Source: an uncultured Eubacteriales bacterium
GTDB taxonomy: Bacteria > Bacillota > Clostridia > Oscillospirales > CAG-272
Reading direction: 5' to 3'
NCBI GenBank assembly: GCA_902491535.1
Contig: CABUHS010000030.1
Location: 1 to 22,438 of the forward strand
Length of the DNA stretch: 22,438 bases
Part shown: positions 20,530 through 22,438 of the stretch, piece after piece
Numbering within the stretch: the first letter of the stretch is position 1
How the letters are laid out: the number at the start of each line of letters is the position of its first letter
The notes under the pieces: model-generated
Told to the model about the DNA's origin: nothing
The model's database searches: none
Seen by the model: the letters and a program-made list of their open reading frames with translations, nothing else
Made by a program: the position numbers and the translations under genes

Positions 20530-22164
20530 ATGCAGAACAACGAAAAAGAATTTCTTGATGAAGAGCTTCGCGCAGGAGCGGAGCTTTCAGGAGAGTCCGA
20601 CTCTCAAAAAAATACCGCTCTGCAGGAGCCGCAGACAGCTTCGCCCTGCGAGGATGCCATGCAGGATATGCCGCAGACGGATATTGCAAAAGAGATCGAG
20701 AATGCGATCGATGACGAAAATCTCGATGCAAAGATCGAATCTATAGGTATAGGAACGGACGATGACGACGATGAGCCGACGCTCGATACGCTCGATACGC
20801 TCGAGGAGAAAAACGAGCTTGCGCTTGAGCTTGTCGACGCGCAGAAATACGCGGAGCTGAAAAAGCTTCTCGAGGACCTTGAACCTGCCGATATTGCGCA
20901 GATGCTCAGTGAGATACCGCGCGACCGTATACCGTTTATATTCCGCGTGCTTCCGAAAGAGCTTGCGGCGGAAACGTTCGTAGAGATGGATTCCGACGAA
21001 GAGGAGATCCTTATAGAGGCGTTTTCGGACAGCGAGCTTGAAAGCGTCATGAGCGGAATGTTTATCGACGATACCGTCGACGTTATCGAGGAGATGCCTG
21101 CAAATGTTGTCAGCAGGATACTTCGGAATATTCCGCCTGAAAAACGCAGGCTGGTCAACGAGATCATGAACTACCCGGACGACAGTGCGGGCAGTATAAT
21201 GACGATCGAGTATATATCGCTTACCGAGAGTATGACGGTCGGCGATGCTCTTAAGAGAATAAGGCGTACCGGACTGAAAAAAGAAACCGTCTATACGTGT
21301 TATATAACTGATGTAAGCCGCCGTCTCAAGGGCGTTGTCACGGCGCTTGACCTGATGACTGCCGAGAGCGAGGATATTCTGCTCTCCGAGATAATGGAAA
21401 CAGGAGTTATCTGCGCAGACACGCTCACGGATAAAGAGGACGTAGGTAAGCTGATAGAAAAATACGACTTCCTTGCCGTTCCGATCGTTGATAAGGAGAA
21501 TAGGCTCGTCGGTATCGTTACCGTCGACGACGCTATCGACGTCATTCAGGACGAGGCGGAGGAGGACTTCGCAAAGATGAACGCTATGTCGCCTATCGAA
21601 AAGCCGTATCTTAAAACAGGCGTTTTCGAGATCTGGCGCAGCCGTATCATATGGCTTCTTCTGCTCACGGTATCAGCGACATTTACGGGAATGATAATAT
21701 CGTCATTCGAATCGGCGCTTGCGGCGCAGGCGATACTTACCGCGTTTATTCCGATGCTCATGGATTCGGGCGGAAACTCGGGAAGTCAGGCGTCTGTTAC
21801 GGTCATACGCGGACTTTCAACCGGCGACGTTGAATTTTCGGATATTTTCCGTGTAATATGGAAGGAATTCCGTGTTTCGATTCTCTGCGCGCTTTCGCTC
21901 GCTGCGGTCACGTTTGTCAAAATACAGCTTGTCGATAATCTTATTCTCGGAAACAATGTCGGACTTCTTGTTGCGCTTGTTGTATGTCTTACGCTTGCGT
22001 GTACGATAGTCATAGCGAAATTTATCGGCTGCACCCTGCCGCTTCTTGCCGATAAGATCGGTCTTGACCCTGCGGTAATGGCGAGTCCGTTTATAACGAC
22101 GATAGTGGACGCGGTGTCGCTGCTTATCTATTTCGCTGTAGCGCGCGCGCTGCTCGGAATATAG
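20530..22164 (+). CDS. mgtE: Magnesium transporter MgtE
   Basis: A 544-residue MgtE-family Mg2+ channel/transporter. Residues 1-95 are an unusually long, acidic, probably disordered extension. Residues ~96-215 are the MgtE N domain (LVDAQKYAELKKLLEDLEPA). Residues ~216-340 form the CBS pair (DDSAGSIMTIEYISL, FLAVPIVDKENRLVGIVTVDD) that senses cytoplasmic Mg2+. The membrane part has about five helices, with the family signature MDSGGNSGSQASVTVIRGL and the last helix ASPFITTIVDAVSLLIYFA. D527 corresponds to the pore Asp. The start at 20530 has a near-perfect AGGAGGG 9 nt upstream; the frame is open before that, but inside the leader. The gene is driven by a perfect sigma-A promoter and a long leader, and ends in a repeat array and terminator. 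Confidence 0.95.
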   Translation: MQNNEKEFLDEELRAGAELSGESDSQKNTALQEPQTASPCEDAMQDMPQTDIAKEIENAIDDENLDAKIESIGIGTDDDDDEPTLDTLDTLEEKNELALELVDAQKYAELKKLLEDLEPADIAQMLSEIPRDRIPFIFRVLPKELAAETFVEMDSDEEEILIEAFSDSELESVMSGMFIDDTVDVIEEMPANVVSRILRNIPPEKRRLVNEIMNYPDDSAGSIMTIEYISLTESMTVGDALKRIRRTGLKKETVYTCYITDVSRRLKGVVTALDLMTAESEDILLSEIMETGVICADTLTDKEDVGKLIEKYDFLAVPIVDKENRLVGIVTVDDAIDVIQDEAEEDFAKMNAMSPIEKPYLKTGVFEIWRSRIIWLLLLTVSATFTGMIISSFESALAAQAILTAFIPMLMDSGGNSGSQASVTVIRGLSTGDVEFSDIFRVIWKEFRVSILCALSLAAVTFVKIQLVDNLILGNNVGLLVALVVCLTLACTIVIAKFIGCTLPLLADKIGLDPAVMASPFITTIVDAVSLLIYFAVARALLGI

Positions 22165-22177
22165 CTATTACTGTTTT

Positions 22178-22341
22178 TGTGACGGCTCGCGTCACACAGA
22201 TAGTCAAAACTCATCGTCTGTGACGGCTCGCGTCACACAGATAGTCAAAACTCATCGTCTGTGACGGCTTGCGTCACGCCGATAGTCAAAACTTATCTTT
22301 TATGACGGCTTACGTCAAACCCATAGTCAAAAATCCGCTCA
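22178..22341 (+). repeat. Four tandem 41-bp repeats with internal palindromes
   Basis: Four units start at 22178, 22219, 22260 and 22301, an exact 41-bp period. Units 1 and 2 are identical over 41 bp; unit 3 has a few changes and unit 4 more. Each contains a palindrome of the form TGACG-GCTYR-CGTCA (units 1 and 2: TGTGACG/CGTCACA with a 5-nt loop) followed by ATAGTCAAAA. The repeats begin 13 nt after the mgtE stop and the last merges with the left arm of the terminator. The stem changes in units 3 and 4 are compensated or symmetric, keeping the hairpin. Confidence 0.92.
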
Positions 22342-22364
22342 CAATGACCGAGCGGATTTTTGAC
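22326..22364 (+). terminator. Terminator after mgtE, sharing sequence with the repeat array
   Basis: A perfect 15-bp stem (GTCAAAAATCCGCTC at 22326-22340 with its complement at 22350-22364) and a 9-nt loop. The T-run lies in the distal arm. The left arm starts with the GTCAAAA that occurs in every 41-bp repeat unit. Confidence 0.75.
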
Positions 22365-22390
22365 AGTATGACCTTTCCACTGTTTGCCAT

Positions 22391-22438
22391 TGCGCTTCTG
22401 CGAAGCGCATGATCGAAGATGGTAAGTCAAGAGAGGAA
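22391..22438 (+). promoter_or_regulatory. Hairpin and possible ribosome binding site at the window end
   Basis: An 8-bp hairpin, TGCGCTTC/GAAGCGCA (22391-22398 and 22402-22409), with a TGC loop. The last bases read GAGAGGAA, which could be a Shine-Dalgarno for a gene starting just beyond the window. Confidence 0.35.

Noticed and set aside
20361..20558. 65-codon plus-strand frame in the mgtE leader
   Set aside because: It overlaps hairpins and the mgtE start, has no Shine-Dalgarno, and its translation is not protein-like.
20604..21167. 187-codon Ser-rich minus-strand frame inside mgtE
   Set aside because: Poly-Ser stretches are the antisense reading of Asp/Glu codons in MgtE; no independent evidence.
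22178..22341. CRISPR array
   Set aside because: The whole 41-bp unit repeats; there are no unique spacers between repeats and no cas genes.

Overview
The window looks like a chromosomal segment from an anaerobic, fermentative, hydrogen-metabolising member of the Clostridia, probably Oscillospiraceae/Ruminococcus-like. The grounds are the rplM-rpsI pair, two different [FeFe] hydrogenases, many Fe-S and radical-SAM proteins, a SipL-like SPOCS/LysM spore-morphogenesis protein, Firmicutes-type ribosome binding sites and consensus sigma-A promoters. The genus is an inference; no rRNA or tRNA gene is present to fix it.

Layout. (1) 1-838: 3' part of a PhoR/WalK-type sensor histidine kinase cut by the window edge, followed by a terminator. 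(2) 1148-2280: promoter, rplM, rpsI and a strong terminator. (3) 2308-7567: a hydrogen module on the plus strand. It holds two small thioredoxin-like [2Fe-2S] ferredoxins, a group-C (PAS-containing, sensory-type) [FeFe] hydrogenase, an overlapping SpoIIE/PP2C-type phosphatase with an extra C-terminal domain, and a group-B [FeFe] hydrogenase. (4) 7705-8365: a small membrane-anchored or secreted protein with its own promoter and terminator. (5) 8689-15604: minus-strand genes, namely a SPOCS+LysM protein with a sigma-E-like promoter, an SF0329-family protein, a solute-binding lipoprotein, cysS and cysE (with an unusual acidic tail). (6) 15625-18183: plus strand, a B12-binding-type radical SAM protein, a 2[4Fe-4S] ferredoxin and a DUF1292 protein. 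The radical SAM gene and cysE have divergent promoters in a shared intergenic region. (7) 18184-19898: a long geneless stretch with a frameshifted gene remnant, then a DUF4180 protein and a GNAT acetyltransferase, both more AT-rich than their neighbours. (8) 20043-22438: perfect sigma-A promoter, about 450 nt of structured leader, an MgtE Mg2+ transporter, four 41-bp palindrome-containing tandem repeats that run into the terminator, and the start of another unit at the edge.

How the genes may work together. The hydrogen module reads as a sensor (H-cluster plus PAS), an output phosphatase, and a probable effector or target hydrogenase, with small ferredoxins as possible redox partners. It resembles the hfs-type clusters known from saccharolytic Clostridia, so the overall arrangement is not new. 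The phosphatase C-terminal domain and the duplicated ferredoxins remain unexplained. The other best candidates for something undescribed are the mgtE leader RNA, which I could not match by eye to M-box or another riboswitch class, and the 41-bp repeat array behind mgtE. No CRISPR array, insertion sequence, integrase or RNA gene was seen.
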